Position numbers and translations under genes: made by a program
Shown: positions 4,672-5,959 of the stretch, one piece after another
Position numbering within the stretch: the stretch's first letter is position 1
How the letters are laid out: each line of letters begins with the position of its first letter
The notes under the pieces: generated by a model
What the model was told of the DNA's origin: nothing
The model's input: only the letters and a program-made list of their open reading frames with translations
The model's database searches: none
Source: a bacterium
GTDB taxonomy: Bacteria > Verrucomicrobiota > Verrucomicrobiia > Limisphaerales > J093
Direction of reading: 5' to 3'
Assembly: GCA_021784265.1 (NCBI GenBank)
Contig: JAJXTA010000209.1
Span: 1-5,959, forward strand
DNA length: 5,959 nucleotides

Positions 4672-5901
4672 CTATTCGTTCCGCAGGGCATCGACGGGGT
4701 TCATGCGTGCCGCCCGCCACGCGGGGAAGAAACCGGCCAGGACGCCGGTGATGAGGGTGACCAGGAGGGCGATGCCCACGACGAGCGGGGACATGGTGGC
4801 CGGCATAAACCGGGTCAAGACCAAGGTCAGGGGCCAAGCCAGGGCCAGGCCCAAGAAGCCCCCCAGCAGCCCAATCGCGGTCGCCTCCGCCAAAAACTGC
4901 ACCAGGATGGCTCGCCGTTTGGCGCCAATGGCTTTGCGGATGCCGATCTCCCGTGTGCGCTCGGCCACCGAGACAAACATGATGTTCATGATGCCGATGC
5001 CTCCCACGAAGAGGGCCAGGCCGGTGATGAACAGGCCTACGGTGGCGATGGTCCCGGCCACTTTATGAAAGGTCTGAATGAACTGTTCCTGCTGGTTGAT
5101 CGCGAAATCGTCCTCGTCCTCCGGCCGGACGTGGCGGATCTTGCGCAGCACCCCCCGCACCTCTTCCTTAGCGTCCTCGAGGAGGTCCAAACTGCGGGCC
5201 TTGACTTGGATTACGCAGTCGGGGTCGTGCCAGAACAATATCGTGAACTGGCGAATCGGGATGACGACTTGGTTGTCCAGGCTGAAGGCCCCGAGAAAGT
5301 CCCCCTGTTTCTCCAGGACGCCGACGACTTCGAAGGCGTAGCCGCCCACGTGGAGCCGCTTGCCCAGTGGGGTTTCCAGGCGGAAGAGGTTGGTGGCGGT
5401 GGCGGCGCCAATGACACAGACGGGCCGGCCACCCTCAGCTTCGGAGGCGGTGATGAACCGTCCGTCCGCCACGCTGACTCCGCCGGTGAAGAGGAACTGA
5501 TCGGTGGTGCCGACGATGCGAACCCCGTTGGCGTTGCGGCCGCGGTATTTGACAGGCTGCTCCGTATCAACGTACGGGGCGACGGCCCGCGCCAACGTGA
5601 GTTGCCGCGCCAGCTCCTTGACCTGCGCCAGGCTGATCTCGCGGTGGCGCTGGGCGCGAATCCACTCTTCGTGTGAGTCGATGAACCAGCCGAACCGCTG
5701 CACGTAGAGCACGTCCGCCCCCAGGCTGGCGATGCTCTGAAGGAACCCGCGGTTGAGGCCCTGGATGGCGGTGCCCATGAGGGTCACGGTGACGATGCCG
5801 ATCACGACGCCGAGGGTGGTGAGGGCGGCGCGCATCTTGTTGGCGCGGAGGGCGTCACCGGCGATCCGCAAGCCTTCGACGAGTTCGTTGGCGAAGCGCA
5901 T
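4672..5901 (-). CDS. ABC transporter permease, MacB/FtsX family (first of pair)
   Basis: A 409-residue inner-membrane permease, paralogous to the gene just downstream. The order is: cytoplasmic amphipathic start with ALRANKMRAALTTLGVVIGI, TM1 (about 26-48), a MacB_PCD periplasmic domain (about 49-283), TM2 (about 285-311), the FtsX signature SVAERTREIGIRKAIGAKRR (311-330), TM3 (about 338-362), TM4 (about 371-393), and the terminal NPVDALRNE. The pair shares a periplasmic EVRGVLRKIR...EDDFAI motif (247-268), seen in the partner as QVRGILRAVR...EDDFEI (262-283). The two may form a heterodimer, as is common for MacB-type permeases encoded side by side. There is no nucleotide-binding domain; the ATPase gene and an adaptor protein are probably upstream, beyond the window. 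The ATG at 5901 fits the family N-terminus. No good ribosome binding site precedes it, and the frame stays open to the window edge. Confidence 0.92.
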   Translation of the reverse strand: MRFANELVEGLRIAGDALRANKMRAALTTLGVVIGIVTVTLMGTAIQGLNRGFLQSIASLGADVLYVQRFGWFIDSHEEWIRAQRHREISLAQVKELARQLTLARAVAPYVDTEQPVKYRGRNANGVRIVGTTDQFLFTGGVSVADGRFITASEAEGGRPVCVIGAATATNLFRLETPLGKRLHVGGYAFEVVGVLEKQGDFLGAFSLDNQVVIPIRQFTILFWHDPDCVIQVKARSLDLLEDAKEEVRGVLRKIRHVRPEDEDDFAINQQEQFIQTFHKVAGTIATVGLFITGLALFVGGIGIMNIMFVSVAERTREIGIRKAIGAKRRAILVQFLAEATAIGLLGGFLGLALAWPLTLVLTRFMPATMSPLVVGIALLVTLITGVLAGFFPAWRAARMNPVDALRNE

Positions 5902-5959
5902 GGGGCGCGGGGCAGGGTCGGCTGGGCTCAGGTGACCGGGGCGGTGGCGCGGGCCGAGG

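Noticed and set aside
3994..5676. A 560-residue open frame on the plus strand, antisense to both permeases
   Set aside because: It is a GC-rich shadow: rich in Asp, Gly, Gln and Glu with no recognisable domain. The minus-strand frames opposite carry clear MacB/FtsX motifs.
1..5959. CRISPR arrays, insertion sequences and riboswitches
   Set aside because: I saw no regularly spaced direct repeats, no transposase motifs or flanking inverted-repeat ends, and no known riboswitch core.

Overview
The window is GC-rich chromosomal DNA from a bacterium, about two thirds G+C by eye. The gene types and one short protein carrying an H-W-W-F block suggest a member of the Verrucomicrobiota. That placement is inferred from recalled resemblance, not from a marker gene.

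Layout, left to right. (1) 204-1355, plus strand: a class-V fold PLP-dependent aminotransferase, probably starting well inside a longer open frame. It lacks the cysteine loop of cysteine desulfurases. (2) 1406-1603, minus strand, convergent with the first gene: a 65-residue basic protein with its own ribosome binding site. Upstream of it lie a perfect hairpin and a near-perfect operator-like dyad. (3) 1631-2245, minus: a PIN-domain (DUF3368/VapC-like) toxin whose N-terminal two thirds is recognisable and whose C-terminus has decayed. Its GTG start overlaps the stop of a short, antitoxin-like frame. (4) 2518-2593, minus: tRNA-Ala(GGC) with encoded CCA and a good sigma70-type promoter. (5) 2729-3283, minus: SufT, an iron-sulfur cluster assembly/maturation protein of the MIP18/DUF59 family. 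(6) 3382-4662 and 4672-5901, minus: two tandem MacB/FtsX-type ABC transporter permeases, nine bases apart.

The two permeases form one transcription unit that reads into the window from the right. Their ATPase and any membrane-fusion protein are expected just beyond the right edge. sufT follows 98 bases later and may be read through from the same unit, but no functional link is visible. The tRNA has its own promoter. The 1.1 kb between the tRNA and the aminotransferase is the accessory-looking part: a decayed toxin-antitoxin pair lies against the 3' end of a tRNA gene, next to the small unrecognised protein.

I see no clearly undescribed multi-gene system. The most interesting candidates are the small HWWF protein with its palindromic control region, and the toxin remnant with a hairpin just before its start codon.
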